Positions 15,416 to 25,146 are shown, counted from the first letter of the stretch. The stretch: 64,000 nt of DNA from Glycomyces tenuis DSM 44171 (GCF_000427885.1 NZ_ATYW01000017.1:62001-126000), one strand, 5' to 3'. Notes: a model not told the origin generated them from the letters alone. Numbers and translations: made by a program.

Positions 15416-15892
15416 TCAGTAGAAGTAGAGCCCCGTGGCGGCGTCGTCGCGACGGGCCTCGGCCTGCTCGTCGGCCCGTTCGTAGCCGGTGGCGCCCGCG
15501 GCGTTGAAGGGCATGGGGCCTTGGGGCCCGGGCGCCTTGCCGAGGCGCCTGCGGACCACGTTGAGGTTGTGGAGCCCGGCCAGCGCGTAGGTGCGGATGC
15601 GTCGGTACTGCTTGGTCTTCTTGGCCGTCTTGAGGGACTGGTCGGCGTTGCGGTGGAGTTTGCGCGCTCGGTCCAATGCGGCGGCGGCCTCGTCGTCCGT
15701 GACGTGGCCGGGCGCGATCAAGAGTTGGCTTGCGAGGAGTCTGGTCCAGGCTTCGGCGTCGGCCTTGGCGCGGGCCTTCCGGCGTCTTCGCGTCTCGATG
15801 GTCGATCGCAGCCCGAGGACGGCTGCGAAGACGAGAACGATCGCGACGACCGCCCCGAACGAGGCGATGGCTACTTCAATGGCGTTTTGCAT
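15416..15892 (-). CDS. Hypothetical single-pass membrane protein
   Basis: 158 aa. N-terminal membrane helix (about residues 8-30: FGAVVAIVLVFAAVLGLRS), then a strongly basic juxtamembrane RRRRKARAKA and a helical cytoplasmic region with KTAKKTKQYRRIRTYALAGLHNL. ATG at 15892 has GGGGGG 5 nt upstream. No family recognised. It stands alone, divergent from the CDF exporter. Confidence 0.65.
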   Translation of the reverse strand: MQNAIEVAIASFGAVVAIVLVFAAVLGLRSTIETRRRRKARAKADAEAWTRLLASQLLIAPGHVTDDEAAAALDRARKLHRNADQSLKTAKKTKQYRRIRTYALAGLHNLNVVRRRLGKAPGPQGPMPFNAAGATGYERADEQAEARRDDAATGLYFY

Positions 15893-16043
15893 CGTCACCC
15901 CCCGTGCCCAGTGTTGATGTGTCTCTGACGAATATTATTCCATTCTCGCTCCGGGTTTTATGAAACTCCCCCTTGTTCGATGAGCCTGGGCGGTTTCCAA
16001 CATTTGACGCATCTTCATCCCGATGGCATCTTCCGGACGCTTC

Positions 16044-16063
16044 ACATGCAAAAATGCGCATGT
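16044..16063 (+). promoter_or_regulatory. Inverted repeat upstream of the CDF exporter
   Basis: ACATGC-N8-GCATGT at 16044-16063, in an AT-rich pocket about 85 bp before the exporter start. ArsR/SmtB-type metal sensors bind imperfect AT-rich repeats of this sort; no regulator gene is adjacent. Confidence 0.4.
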
Positions 16064-16145
16064 TAGCATTCATCCGTCGAGGGGCATGCCTCGCCGGAGA
16101 CCCTCGTCCGGACCGACGCATCCGGCATGGGAAGGGAACAACCGC

Positions 16146-17081
16146 ATGGGACACGACCACTCGCACGGCGCCGCCAGTCTCGGCGCCCGGCACCGCGGAC
16201 GGCTCTGGCTGGCGCTCGGCCTGGCCCTGACCGTGATGCTCGTCGAAGCGGTCGCCTCCTGGTACACCGGCTCGCTCGCCCTGCTCTCCGACGCCGCCCA
16301 CGTCGCCGGCGACTCCTTGGGCATCGCCATGGCCCTGGCCGCCATCACGGCCGTCCGGCGCGACACCTCGGCGCGCGACGAGCCCGGAGCGCCGCGAAAG
16401 CCCCGCCGGACCTTCGGCATGTACCGCCTCGAAGTGCTCGCCGCGCTGGCGAACACCGTCCTGCTGTTCGGCGTCGCCGGCTTCGTCGCCTTCCAGGCGG
16501 TCACGCGGTTCGACGATCCGCCCGAAGTGGAGTCGCTGCCGATGCTCGCCGTCGCCATCGTCGGCCTGGTCGCCAACATCGTCGCCCTGCTGCTCCTGCG
16601 CTCGGGCGCGGCCGAGTCGATCAACGTGCGCGGCGCCTACTTCGAGGTCCTGGGCGACGCGCTCGGCTCGCTGGGCGTCATCGCCGCGGCGGTGCTCATC
16701 TGGCTCACCGGCTGGTACTACGTCGACAGCGTCATCGCCGTGGCCGTGGCGCTGTTCATCCTGCCGCGGGCGGCCAGGCTCGGGCGCGACGCGCTGCGGA
16801 TCCTGCTCCAGCACGCGCCCGTCGGGGTGAGCATGTCGGAGGTCGAGGACGCTCTGGAGACACTCGATGGGGTGAAAGAAGTCCACGATCTTCACCTCTG
16901 GACGCTCACTTCCGGCATGGACGTGGCCACGGTGCATCTGGCCCTGCGTTCGGAGGCCGATCCGGGCGCCGTCCTCGCCGACGCCCAGCAGACGCTGGCG
17001 CAACGCTTCGGGATCGAGCACACGACGGTCCAGATCGAACCGGGGGGCTCCGCTCAGACGTGCGATGGGCCGAAGTGGTGA
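16146..17081 (+). CDS. Cation diffusion facilitator (CDF) metal exporter
   Basis: 311 aa. N-terminal His cluster MGHDHSHG, six membrane helices, the metal-site motif SDAAHVAGDSLG in helix 2 and its counterpart FEVLGDALGSLG in helix 5 (HD/D-D type), then a cytoplasmic ferredoxin-like domain with VKEVHDLHLWTL. This is the ZitB/CzcD-like zinc/cobalt efflux type that exchanges metal for protons. AAGGG lies about 10 nt before ATG 16146. The inverted repeat at 16044 may carry a metal-responsive repressor. Confidence 0.9.
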   Translation: MGHDHSHGAASLGARHRGRLWLALGLALTVMLVEAVASWYTGSLALLSDAAHVAGDSLGIAMALAAITAVRRDTSARDEPGAPRKPRRTFGMYRLEVLAALANTVLLFGVAGFVAFQAVTRFDDPPEVESLPMLAVAIVGLVANIVALLLLRSGAAESINVRGAYFEVLGDALGSLGVIAAAVLIWLTGWYYVDSVIAVAVALFILPRAARLGRDALRILLQHAPVGVSMSEVEDALETLDGVKEVHDLHLWTLTSGMDVATVHLALRSEADPGAVLADAQQTLAQRFGIEHTTVQIEPGGSAQTCDGPKW

Positions 17082-17201
17082 GTACCCGGCGGACATGTCA
17101 GGAAACCGATAGTGACAAATTTGTGACGTTTGCCATTGGGCCGGTTGACTATGGTAAACCCGACCTGGGGACTCGAAATGCTCCTTGGAAGGAGGAGATC
17201 C

Positions 17202-17375
17202 ATGTTGACCCACACATGGAGGAAGAGCAGTAGATCAGGCCCGAACGGGGCCTGCGTCGAGGTCAGGCTCGCGGAAGGTGTCGTTGAGATCAGGGACACC
17301 AAACTTGCCCAGAGCCCGATCCTGCGGACCAGCCAAGCTGACTGGCTGTCGCTGCTGCACCAAGAAGGCCGGTAA
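17202..17375 (+). CDS. DUF397 protein
   Basis: 57 aa. WRKSSRSGPNGACVEVRLAEG is the DUF397 signature, followed by VEIRDTK and a Trp-Leu ending. ATG at 17202 has a strong GGAAGGAGGAG ribosome site. Actinomycetes pair DUF397 genes with XRE-DUF5753 regulators (whiJ-type loci linked to development). The partner is the next gene, here convergent instead of co-transcribed. Confidence 0.88.
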   Translation: MLTHTWRKSSRSGPNGACVEVRLAEGVVEIRDTKLAQSPILRTSQADWLSLLHQEGR

Positions 17376-17387
17376 CCCAACGGGCTG

Positions 17388-17422
17388 ACGGGGCGGCCGC
17401 GGTGAGAACCGCGGCCGCCCCG
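17388..17422. terminator. Bidirectional hairpin between DUF397 and XRE genes
   Basis: ACGGGGCGGCCGCGGT and its exact complement with a 3- to 4-nt loop: a 16-bp stem between two convergent genes. Confidence 0.75.
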
Positions 17423-17456
17423 TCATTGTGTCTCCAGGCTTTGACGCGAGCAGGAC

Positions 17457-18335
17457 TCACATGGCTTTGAGCCGGTTGGCCTGCTGCTCGATGAACTCCA
17501 GGCTCTGGCCGGGCCCCAGGGCCGCCGAGCGGAGGTTCCCGAACACCTCGTGGAACGGGGCGACGTCCTCGCCCTCCTCGTACACGTCGCCGTTGTGGCC
17601 TTCGATGTAGACCACGTCGGGGTGCCGGTACCCGGGGTCGACCTCGCCGTCGACCTCACCGAAGCCCAGGATCGTGAACGAGGAGAGCATGCCGGGATAG
17701 GCGCCGCCGTCGAAGGGCAGGACCTGGAGGTGCACGTTCGGCAGCGCCGCGAGTTCGAGGAGGTTCTGGAGCTGGTCGATCATGACCTTCGGTCCGCCCA
17801 GGACGCGGCGGATCGCCGCCTCGTCGATGACGTTCCAGATCTTCAGGTCCTCGCGCAGCCGCGCCTGGCGCTCCATGCGCAGCTGGATGCGGTCCTCCAT
17901 GAACCGCCGCCCCTGCTCGAGCACGTAGTCGAACGTGGCGCGGGCGTAGTCGGGCGTCTGGAGCAGCCCGTTGATGATCAGCCCGTCGTACAGGTACAGG
18001 CTCGAGGCGTCCTGCTCCAGGCCCACATAGGTCGCGTACGGCGGGGAGATCGTGTCGGAGTAGCGCGCCCACCAGCCGCGCTTGCGGCCGTCGCGGGCCA
18101 GGCGCACCAGCTCCTCGATCTGCGCGGCGTCGCTCACCCCGTAGACGTCGGTGAGCGCCATGACGTCGCGCGGCTTGATGCCGACCCGGCCGAGCTCCAT
18201 GCGGTAGATCGTGGAGGTGGTGACCTCCAGTGCGTCGGCCGCCGCCTGGGCGTCCCTTCCGGACTGCTCGCGCATCTGGCGCAGGATCTTGCCCGCCCTC
18301 CTGCGGCGCACGGTGGGACTGCCACCTGAAGGCAT
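17457..18335 (-). CDS. XRE regulator with DUF5753 domain (WhiJ-like)
   Basis: 292 aa from ATG 18335, which fits the family start (TVRRRRAGKILRQMRE about 8 residues in); an ATG at 18395 would add 20 residues. Residues 8-65 are the HTH (AQAAADALEVTTSTIYRMELGR), and the rest is DUF5753 with GLLQTPDYARA and LPFDGGAYPG. Members act with small DUF397 proteins in actinomycete developmental and antibiotic control. No operator is obvious. Confidence 0.88.
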   Translation of the reverse strand: MPSGGSPTVRRRRAGKILRQMREQSGRDAQAAADALEVTTSTIYRMELGRVGIKPRDVMALTDVYGVSDAAQIEELVRLARDGRKRGWWARYSDTISPPYATYVGLEQDASSLYLYDGLIINGLLQTPDYARATFDYVLEQGRRFMEDRIQLRMERQARLREDLKIWNVIDEAAIRRVLGGPKVMIDQLQNLLELAALPNVHLQVLPFDGGAYPGMLSSFTILGFGEVDGEVDPGYRHPDVVYIEGHNGDVYEEGEDVAPFHEVFGNLRSAALGPGQSLEFIEQQANRLKAM

Positions 18336-18871
18336 CGCCTTGCCCCCCAACCTTTTCGGCAGATCGTTGTCAGCGTCGTCGTTCGATGTTCCCATTTGAC
18401 ACCCTGATCCCTCCGGTTTCGGTGAGGACGCACCGACCGGGGAGGACTTCTGGCCGATCACCGGTGCGCCGCACGAATTGACGGCTCCGCGAACGTCGCC
18501 GAGGCTGCGAGCCTCCTGCTCCGCAAGCGTCATCGTTGCCGCACATTCACGACTGCGCGGGCATCGCCGGAGCGGATCGGCCCGCGGCGCCGCGGACGCG
18601 CGGCCCCCGAATCTCCTCAAGCCACGGAGCCGCGATGGCTGACGCCCTGGCCCCGAGGCATACTGCGGAAAACACGCCACCCGATCCGGTTATACCTCTT
18701 GCATCGAAAATCTGCATGTGCAATTCTACTTGACGGAGGGGCTACCCGCCTCGTCCGACTGTACCGATTCGACACCGCGACTCGAAACCGACCGTCCCGC
18801 CCGGAGACGGGCATCCAACGCCGCTCGCACAGGCGAGATCCGGCGTCGGCACGACACGAAAGGCAACCCGC
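18336..18871. other. Intergenic region without a supported gene
   Basis: Upstream space of the XRE gene and of the 18872 gene. It holds an AT-rich pocket at 18685-18730 with TTGCAT and ATGTGCAA in near-inverted arrangement and a TTGACG hexamer at 18730 that may be a -35 for the rightward gene. Nothing else is recognised. Confidence 0.4.
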
Positions 18872-19234
18872 GTGCGAAGTCCGTACACACTCGACAACCC
18901 TCCGCCGGACGAGCCTCCGAGCGGGGTCCCGGTGCCGAGCCTGTGGCGCGTCCAAGCGCGGTGGTGGAAACGGCACACGCCCGCGCTCGATCAGCGAAGC
19001 ACCAGGCGGCCGGTCTGCGGCCACTGCCTCCAGGCCTGGCCCTGCCACTCCTGGGCCTGCTGGGACGGGCAGCTCGGCGAGGCCGTCGGCGTCCCCGGGC
19101 TCGACGCCGAGGCCGTCTCCGGTGCCGCAGCGCCCCGGCCGGTCCCCGAGTCCCGCATGAGCGAACCGTCGCCCATCAGCGTGCGGGCACGACAACTCGC
19201 CGCCGGTCAGCGGCACCAAAAGAGCGCGGCCTAG
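18872..19234 (+). CDS. Hypothetical actinomycete protein with Cys-rich motif
   Basis: 120 aa. GTG at 18872 has GAAAGG 9 nt upstream. Pro-rich start (YTLDNPPPDEPPSGVPVP), then WRVQARWWKRHTPALDQ and a Cys cluster CGHCLQAWPCHSWAC that could bind zinc. Similar short CGxC..WPC proteins often stand beside XRE-DUF5753 regulators in actinomycetes. The long reverse frame over the same region has no ribosome site. Function unknown. Confidence 0.55.
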   Translation: MRSPYTLDNPPPDEPPSGVPVPSLWRVQARWWKRHTPALDQRSTRRPVCGHCLQAWPCHSWACWDGQLGEAVGVPGLDAEAVSGAAAPRPVPESRMSEPSPISVRARQLAAGQRHQKSAA

Positions 19235-19369
19235 CGCGTAGCCTCAGCCGGTCACGGTCGTTAAACCCCTTGAGAGAAGAACCGACTCTGGGCGAATTTA
19301 CGACTTGCGGGCTTCGCCGCGAAGGCGAACCACGGCCCGCGAGCTTCGCCGTGAAGGGGAAAGCGCCGG

Positions 19370-20983
19370 ATGCTGAGCACGCGCAACCTCAAGGCAGGCG
19401 ACGTCCTGGACGGGCGGTACCGGCTCGAACGCCGCGTCGGCGGCGGCGGCATGGGCGACGTCTGGGAGGGCACGGACACGATCCTGTGGCGCACCGTCGC
19501 CGTCAAGGTCCTCCTGGCCGACCTCGTCGACGACCGCGGCTTCCGCGAGCGCTTCCGGCGCGAGGCGCGCGCCATCGCCGTCATGAAGGGCCCCGGCGTC
19601 GTCGAGGTCTACGACTACGGCGAGATCGACGACGGCGACGCCGCCATCGCCTACCTCATCATGGAGTTCGTCGACGGCAAGCCGCTGTCGCGCCTCCTCG
19701 GCCTGTGGGGCAAGCTCGGCGCCGCCGACACGCTCCGCGTCGTCGGCGGGGTCGCCGAGGCGCTCCAGGTCGCCCACGACGCGGGCATCGTCCACCGTGA
19801 CATCAAACCCGGCAACATCCTCGTCCGCGACGACGGGTCGGTCGTCCTGGTGGACTTCGGGATCGCCCGGGCGGGCCACAACCTCACCCTCACCACCACC
19901 GGCGTCGTCCTCGGCACCGTCACCTACATGTCCCCCGAGCAGGCCGCCGGAGAGAACCTCACGGCCGCCTCGGACCTGTACTCCCTGGGCGTCGTCGCCC
20001 ACCAGTGCCTGGCCGGGTCGCCGCCGTTCAAGGCCGACACGCCGCTCGGCGTGCTCTCGGCGCATCTGCGCAACGCCCCGCCCGGGCTGCCTCCCGAGGT
20101 GCCCCGCGAGGTCGACGCCATCGTCGCCAAGGCCCTGGCGAAGGAGCCCTCGGACCGCTGGCCGAACGCGGCGGCGTTCGCCGCGGCCTGCCACGAGACG
20201 CGGACGATGATCACCGCCGCGAAACCGGCTCCGGCGCCGGGCCGGACTCGCGAGCAGTCGCCCCCGGGCACTCCAATGGTCCACACAGGACAGCATACCG
20301 GGCCCCGCACCGGCGCGAACCCGGTGCCGCCCGCCCCGGCCGAAGTGCCGGAACCGGCCGACGCAGGGCGGCCGCGGGGGCGCAGGCGACTGTGGGTCGC
20401 GTTCAGCGGGACGCTCATCGTGCTCGGCGCGGCCGGAGCGATCGCCGCCGCGAGCCCGTGGCAGGACACGGCCGCCCCCGGCATCGCGGCCGCCACCGAG
20501 AGCGGCGAGGACGGCGGCGTCTCCGGCCGGTCCAGCGACGAGCCGGCCCCCGCCGGCGAGGAAGGCGCCCTGCCCGAGCCCGACGGCGAGTCCGCCGCGG
20601 CCTCCGCCGCGGCTTCGGCCGATGAGCCGCCGGACGGGCGGACCTCGCCGCCGCCGGCCGGCACCGAGCCCACCGGCGGCTCCAGCGCCTCGCCGAGCCC
20701 CAGTGCGAGCCCCTCGCCCACGCCCGAGGCCAAGGTGCCCGTCCCCGACGTCGGGGGCATGTCCGAGTCCGCGGCGCGCCAGCGCATCGAGGAGTCCGGC
20801 CTGGCCCCGGTCGTCACCAGCAACGGCACCGGCGACTACCAGTGCGGTGTCGTCCGCCAGTATCCGAGCGCGGGCACCGAGGTCGCCCCCGACTCGACGG
20901 TGCAGGTCACCGTCCAGAAGGCCGACGACGCCGCCGGGTGCAAGACCGAGGCCGACGAGACGGAGGCTCCCGGCGGCCCGTGA
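19370..20983 (+). CDS. Serine/threonine protein kinase, PknB-like with one PASTA domain
   Basis: 537 aa. Kinase domain 12-280: glycine loop GGGGMGDVWEG (24-34), Lys46, HRDIKPGN (142-149), DFG (162-164), GTVTYMSPEQ. A Pro-rich juxtamembrane linker, one membrane helix (about 340-360), a long Ala/Pro/Ser-rich outer linker, then a single PASTA domain (about 455-525) with VPDVGGMSESAARQRIEESG. Two Cys in the PASTA region may form a disulfide. Such kinases sense peptidoglycan fragments or lipid II and tune growth and division. Only one PASTA repeat is present where PknB has four. Confidence 0.92.
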   Translation: MLSTRNLKAGDVLDGRYRLERRVGGGGMGDVWEGTDTILWRTVAVKVLLADLVDDRGFRERFRREARAIAVMKGPGVVEVYDYGEIDDGDAAIAYLIMEFVDGKPLSRLLGLWGKLGAADTLRVVGGVAEALQVAHDAGIVHRDIKPGNILVRDDGSVVLVDFGIARAGHNLTLTTTGVVLGTVTYMSPEQAAGENLTAASDLYSLGVVAHQCLAGSPPFKADTPLGVLSAHLRNAPPGLPPEVPREVDAIVAKALAKEPSDRWPNAAAFAAACHETRTMITAAKPAPAPGRTREQSPPGTPMVHTGQHTGPRTGANPVPPAPAEVPEPADAGRPRGRRRLWVAFSGTLIVLGAAGAIAAASPWQDTAAPGIAAATESGEDGGVSGRSSDEPAPAGEEGALPEPDGESAAASAAASADEPPDGRTSPPPAGTEPTGGSSASPSPSASPSPTPEAKVPVPDVGGMSESAARQRIEESGLAPVVTSNGTGDYQCGVVRQYPSAGTEVAPDSTVQVTVQKADDAAGCKTEADETEAPGGP

Positions 20984-21034
20984 CGGCCGCCGGGAGCCTC
21001 CGGCGTCGGCTGTTCTCTTATGGGCGCTCGCGCC

Positions 21035-24000
21035 TCACTGCCCGGCCGCGTCTCTGGCGGCCTGGAGCTGGTCGAGCGCCGCGAACAGTGCGTCCAGGGC
21101 CGCGCCGGCCTCGGCTTCGCTGCCCGAGGCGCGCGCCTCCTCGTAGGCCGCCTGCGCCTCGAGGACGTCCTGGATGGCGGCCTCCACTTCCGGCGGTTCC
21201 TCGCCGGTGGCCGGCGGCGCCTCCGTGGTCGGCGCTTCGGTCGTCGGCTCGTCCGTGGGCTCCTCCGTGCCTTCGGTGCCCTCCTCGACCTCTTCGGCCG
21301 CGGTCGGCACGCCGCGCAGATAGTCCTGCACGACCTGCTCGAGCGCCCCCAGTTGGTCTCTGGGGTACTCGGCGAGCGGCGTCTCCTCGAAGTTGCAGCT
21401 TCGCTCCGGATCGTCCGGGTCGACGCAGGTGAACTCCGCCGCGTAGCCGACGTAGCCGCCGTAGCTGACCGCGACGCGCCGCAGCAGCGGCAGCGTGGTG
21501 CCCTCGCCGCCCGACTGTCTGCGCAGGTACATCGGCTCCATGTAGAGGATGCCGTTGCCGACCGGCAGCGCCAGCAGGTTCCCCCATTCGACGTCGGTGC
21601 CCTGCTGCTGGAAGAGTCTCAGCTCCTCGGCCACGTCGGTGGTGGAGGTGATGATCTGGTGCACCTGCCCCACCGACTGGTCGTCGCCGCCTGAGACGTC
21701 GTAGAGCACCAGCTGCGGATCGCCGTTCTCGTCGTAGTAGCCCGACATGAGGCTCGCCAGCGCGTTCTCGCGGTTGCGCGGCACGTACGTGCCGGTCAGC
21801 TGGAAGTGCGACTGCTCCTGGTTCGGGTACTGCGCGAAGACGTAGTACGGCGGCTGGGTGACCCCGTTGCCCTGCGAGGGGTCGTCCGGCGTCGCCCAGG
21901 CCTCGCCGCCCTCGATGAAGGCCCGCGCCTCGTCGACGTGGTAGCGCTGGAGGATGGTGCGCTGCACCTTGAACAGGTCCTGCGGATAGCGGAAGTGCTC
22001 GACCAGCTCCGGCGGCGTGTCCTCCTTCGGCGTGATGATGTCGCCGCCGTAGACCTCGTTCCACGCCTCGAGGATCGGGTCCTCGGTGTCGAACTCGTAG
22101 AGCTCGACCGAGCCGTCGTAGGCGTTGACGACGGCCTTGACCGACGAGCGGATGTAGTTGACCTCTTCGGACTCCTGGGTGGCCACGCCCTGCCCCGAGT
22201 AGGTGTCGTTGGTGGCGTCGGCCAGGTTGACCCGGTCGGAGTAGGGGAAGTCGTTCGTCGTGGTGTAGCCGTCGACGATCCAGACGATCTCGCCGTCGAC
22301 GACCGCCGGGTACGGGTCGGCCTCGATGGACAGGAACGGGGCCACGTCCTGCACGCGGTCGCGGATGTTGCGGTTGTACAGCAGCTGCGACTCTTCGTTG
22401 ATCTGGTCCGACAGCAGGAAGCGGGGCTCTTGGAACTCCCAGGCGTACAGCAGTCGCGTGGTCCACGAGCTGATGTCGACGCCGCCGTCGCCTTCATAGG
22501 TGGTGTAGCGGTCCGAGCCGCGCTCTTCGGCCTCGACGTCGTCGGGATCCTCGGTGGTGACGGCGATGTCGGCCGGGCGGTCGTACTCGCGCGGCGTCTC
22601 GCCTTCGGGGACGCCGACGATGGCGTACTGGTTCTCGTTGGTCAGCAGCCCGTAGTAGATCTGGGGCCGCTCGACCGCGAGGAAGTCCTCAGTGGCCTCG
22701 CACTGTCCTGCCTCGGCGTCGTCCGAGCGCATGACGCCGTTCATGAAGTACGGGCCGCCGTTGCAGTTCTCGGTGCTCGAGGCCGCGACGAAGCCCCAGC
22801 CGTGGGTGTAGACGGTGTGCTGGACGGTCCAGTCCTGCTGCTCGCCGGTGAGCTGGTCGGGGTTGAGCTCGCGCAGGCCGACCACGAAGTCCTCGGTGAC
22901 CTCTTCGCCTTCAGCGTTGGTGTAGGTGTAGCGGTCGATGTCGAGCTTGTCGTTGAAGTCGTAGAAGCTGCGCGGCTGCTGGCGCTGCGTGAACGCGTCG
23001 GAGACGATGAACGGGTCGATCAGGCGCGTGTACGGCACGGTGCCGGTGTCGGTCTGCAGCTGCTGGGCGTCGGGAGTGGCCGTGACCTCGTACGTCTCCT
23101 GTTGGAGGTCCTCCATGCCGTAGGCGTAGCGGGTGCCGTCGATGGTGTACTGGGCGTACTCGCCTTCGCGCTGGGGCCGGTTGGGCTCGACCTGGAAGTT
23201 GCGGACCACGGCCGGGTAGATGCCGCCGGCGGCGATCGCGGTGACCACGACCAGGCCGAGGGCGGCACCGGGCAGGGCGAGCGACCTCGTGAGGCCCCAG
23301 GAGAAGACGAGGATGGCGACGGCGGCGATGACCGAGACCCAGATGAGGGCGGTCTTGGCGTGCATGAGCGCCTCGATCTCGGTGTAGCCGCCACCGACGA
23401 TGTTGGTGACCTCGTTCTCCTGCGTGGTGAAGTTGAACCGGTCGAAGTAGTAGGCCACGGCCTTGAGGCCGAGGAACAGCGCCACCAGGACCGACAGGTG
23501 GATGCGGGCGATGTTGGTCATGCGGTCGCCCTGGCCGGAGAAGCGCAGTGCCCCGTACAGGTAGTAGGCGCCCAGGGAGGCGACGATGGCGACGACGACG
23601 GCGGCGAAGCCGAAGCCGATGAGGAACTGCCAGAACGGGAGCCGGAACACGTAGAAGCCGGCGTCCATGTTCATGACCGGGTCCTCCCAGCCGAAGTCGC
23701 CTCCGGCTCGGAACAGCAGCCAGGTCTCCCAGCGGGACTGGGCGGACATGCCGGCGAAGACGCCGACGACGACGGCGACACCGGTGATCCACCAGCCGGC
23801 CCGCGGGGAGATCAGCTCCCGGTAGCGTTCGAGGCCCTCCTGTTCGGAGGTGGCCGGCCACGTGTCGGGTCGGAAGCGCCAGGCGAGGTAGAGGTTGAGC
23901 GCGGTCCAGGCGGCCATGACGAGGGTGAACACGGCGAACAGGCCGACGCGCGTCCACATCATGGTCGAGAAGACGGTCGTGTAACCGACCGAGTCGTACC

Positions 24001-24130
24001 ACAGGTAATTGGTGCGGAGGCTGACCAGCCACCCGAGCACCGACAGCAGGACGATGGCGGCGACGAGGAGGATCAGCACGTAACGTCCTCGTCGGCTCAT
24101 CCGTGGGGGCGTGGGCGTCCGATTCGCCAC
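21035..24130 (-). CDS. UPF0182 family membrane protein (COG1615)
   Basis: 1031 aa. GTG at 24130 is chosen because AAAGGAG lies 9 nt upstream. Seven predicted membrane helices in the first 310 residues, then a large soluble domain with VEPNRPQREGEYAQYTIDGTR, YTHGWGFVAA, QEPRFLLSDQINEESQLLYNR and AGTYVPRNREN-like motifs of the family, and an acidic Glu/Thr-rich C-terminal tail. Homologues occur in nearly all actinobacteria (Rv3193c) without a known role. It is leftward, just downstream of the YlbL-like gene (44-bp gap), the order also known in mycobacteria. Confidence 0.92.
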   Translation of the reverse strand: MANRTPTPPRMSRRGRYVLILLVAAIVLLSVLGWLVSLRTNYLWYDSVGYTTVFSTMMWTRVGLFAVFTLVMAAWTALNLYLAWRFRPDTWPATSEQEGLERYRELISPRAGWWITGVAVVVGVFAGMSAQSRWETWLLFRAGGDFGWEDPVMNMDAGFYVFRLPFWQFLIGFGFAAVVVAIVASLGAYYLYGALRFSGQGDRMTNIARIHLSVLVALFLGLKAVAYYFDRFNFTTQENEVTNIVGGGYTEIEALMHAKTALIWVSVIAAVAILVFSWGLTRSLALPGAALGLVVVTAIAAGGIYPAVVRNFQVEPNRPQREGEYAQYTIDGTRYAYGMEDLQQETYEVTATPDAQQLQTDTGTVPYTRLIDPFIVSDAFTQRQQPRSFYDFNDKLDIDRYTYTNAEGEEVTEDFVVGLRELNPDQLTGEQQDWTVQHTVYTHGWGFVAASSTENCNGGPYFMNGVMRSDDAEAGQCEATEDFLAVERPQIYYGLLTNENQYAIVGVPEGETPREYDRPADIAVTTEDPDDVEAEERGSDRYTTYEGDGGVDISSWTTRLLYAWEFQEPRFLLSDQINEESQLLYNRNIRDRVQDVAPFLSIEADPYPAVVDGEIVWIVDGYTTTNDFPYSDRVNLADATNDTYSGQGVATQESEEVNYIRSSVKAVVNAYDGSVELYEFDTEDPILEAWNEVYGGDIITPKEDTPPELVEHFRYPQDLFKVQRTILQRYHVDEARAFIEGGEAWATPDDPSQGNGVTQPPYYVFAQYPNQEQSHFQLTGTYVPRNRENALASLMSGYYDENGDPQLVLYDVSGGDDQSVGQVHQIITSTTDVAEELRLFQQQGTDVEWGNLLALPVGNGILYMEPMYLRRQSGGEGTTLPLLRRVAVSYGGYVGYAAEFTCVDPDDPERSCNFEETPLAEYPRDQLGALEQVVQDYLRGVPTAAEEVEEGTEGTEEPTDEPTTEAPTTEAPPATGEEPPEVEAAIQDVLEAQAAYEEARASGSEAEAGAALDALFAALDQLQAARDAAGQ

Positions 24131-24174
24131 TCTAAGCAACTCCTTTGTGTTTCATCGAGCCGATGCGGTGGTGT

Positions 24175-25146
24175 TCAGCAGGTCGTCACTGCGTCGCCGG
24201 CGGCGATGGACTCCAGTGCGGCGACTGCGTCCGCGAGGGTCTCCACCCTGACAATAGTCATATTCTCGGGCGCCACCGAAGCGGCGTCGGCACAGTTCGA
24301 AGCCGGAGAGAGGAACACGTCGGCGCCCGCGTCCGAGGAGGCGGTGATCTTCTGCTGGATGCCGCCGATGCCGCCGACGTTGCCCTGGGCGTCGATCTCG
24401 CCGGTGCCCGCGACGGTGAGGCCGTCGGTCAGCTCGCCTTCAGTGACGGTGTCGACGATGCCGAGCGCGAAGATCAGGCCGGCCGAGGGGCCGCCGATGT
24501 TGAGCGCCTCGGTGTCGATCTCGATGCCGTAGGGGTCTTCGCGGGTCAGTTGGAGTTCGGCCTCGCCGAGGGCGGCGGTCACGGCGGTCTGGGCGCCGTC
24601 GCGTTCGACGGTCACCTCGGTTTCGCCCTCAGCGAAATCTTCGAGGGAGGAGATCTCGTCCACGGGGGTGCCGTCGACTTCGAGGATGAGGTCGCCTTCG
24701 AGGAGGCCGCCGCCGTCGGCGAGGGCGAGGAGCTCGGCGGGCTGCTCGAGGTAGGCCAGCGCGGCCTGTTCGGCGTTCGACTGGGACTCGATCCAGTCGG
24801 CCTCCTGTTCGGCGCTGATCTCTTCTTCGGACTGGCCGGGCGGGTAGATCAGGTTGCGCGGGACGATGGCGTGCTCATCGGACATCCAGTACTGGAGGGC
24901 CTGGGCGAGGGTGACGCTCTGCTTGACGCGGACCGTGGTCAGGTGCAGCTCGCCGGAGGTGTCGTACGCGACGTCGGCGCTGATGATCTGGTGCTCGACG
25001 CCCTCCTCGTCGACCGTGGCGCCGAGGACGTCCTCGGTGGGGCCGGGGCCCATGGCCACATAGGCGACGTCCATCGTCAACGACTGCCAGGTCAACAGTG
25101 CCACCAGCGCCGCGCCGATCAGGACCGTTATTCCGCGCCTCTTCAT
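24175..25146 (-). CDS. PDZ/Lon-like membrane protease (YlbL family)
   Basis: 323 aa. One N-terminal membrane helix, a PDZ domain (about 140-190: GLLEGDLILEVDGTPVDE), then a Lon-type S16 protease domain with NIGGPSAGLIFAL (Ser221) and a candidate Lys266 in GGIQQKI as the Ser-Lys dyad. YlbL proteins degrade membrane-linked targets; in Bacillus a cell-division inhibitor is one. The ATG at 25146 lies inside one arm of a 17-bp perfect inverted repeat (25141-25194), so no clear ribosome site is exposed. Equivalent of Rv3194c. Confidence 0.9.
   Translation of the reverse strand: MKRRGITVLIGAALVALLTWQSLTMDVAYVAMGPGPTEDVLGATVDEEGVEHQIISADVAYDTSGELHLTTVRVKQSVTLAQALQYWMSDEHAIVPRNLIYPPGQSEEEISAEQEADWIESQSNAEQAALAYLEQPAELLALADGGGLLEGDLILEVDGTPVDEISSLEDFAEGETEVTVERDGAQTAVTAALGEAELQLTREDPYGIEIDTEALNIGGPSAGLIFALGIVDTVTEGELTDGLTVAGTGEIDAQGNVGGIGGIQQKITASSDAGADVFLSPASNCADAASVAPENMTIVRVETLADAVAALESIAAGDAVTTC

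Noticed and set aside
21806-24532. 908-codon open frame antisense to the UPF0182 gene
   Set aside because: Shadow frame with repetitive Val/Gly/Asp composition; the reverse strand has a recognisable family protein.
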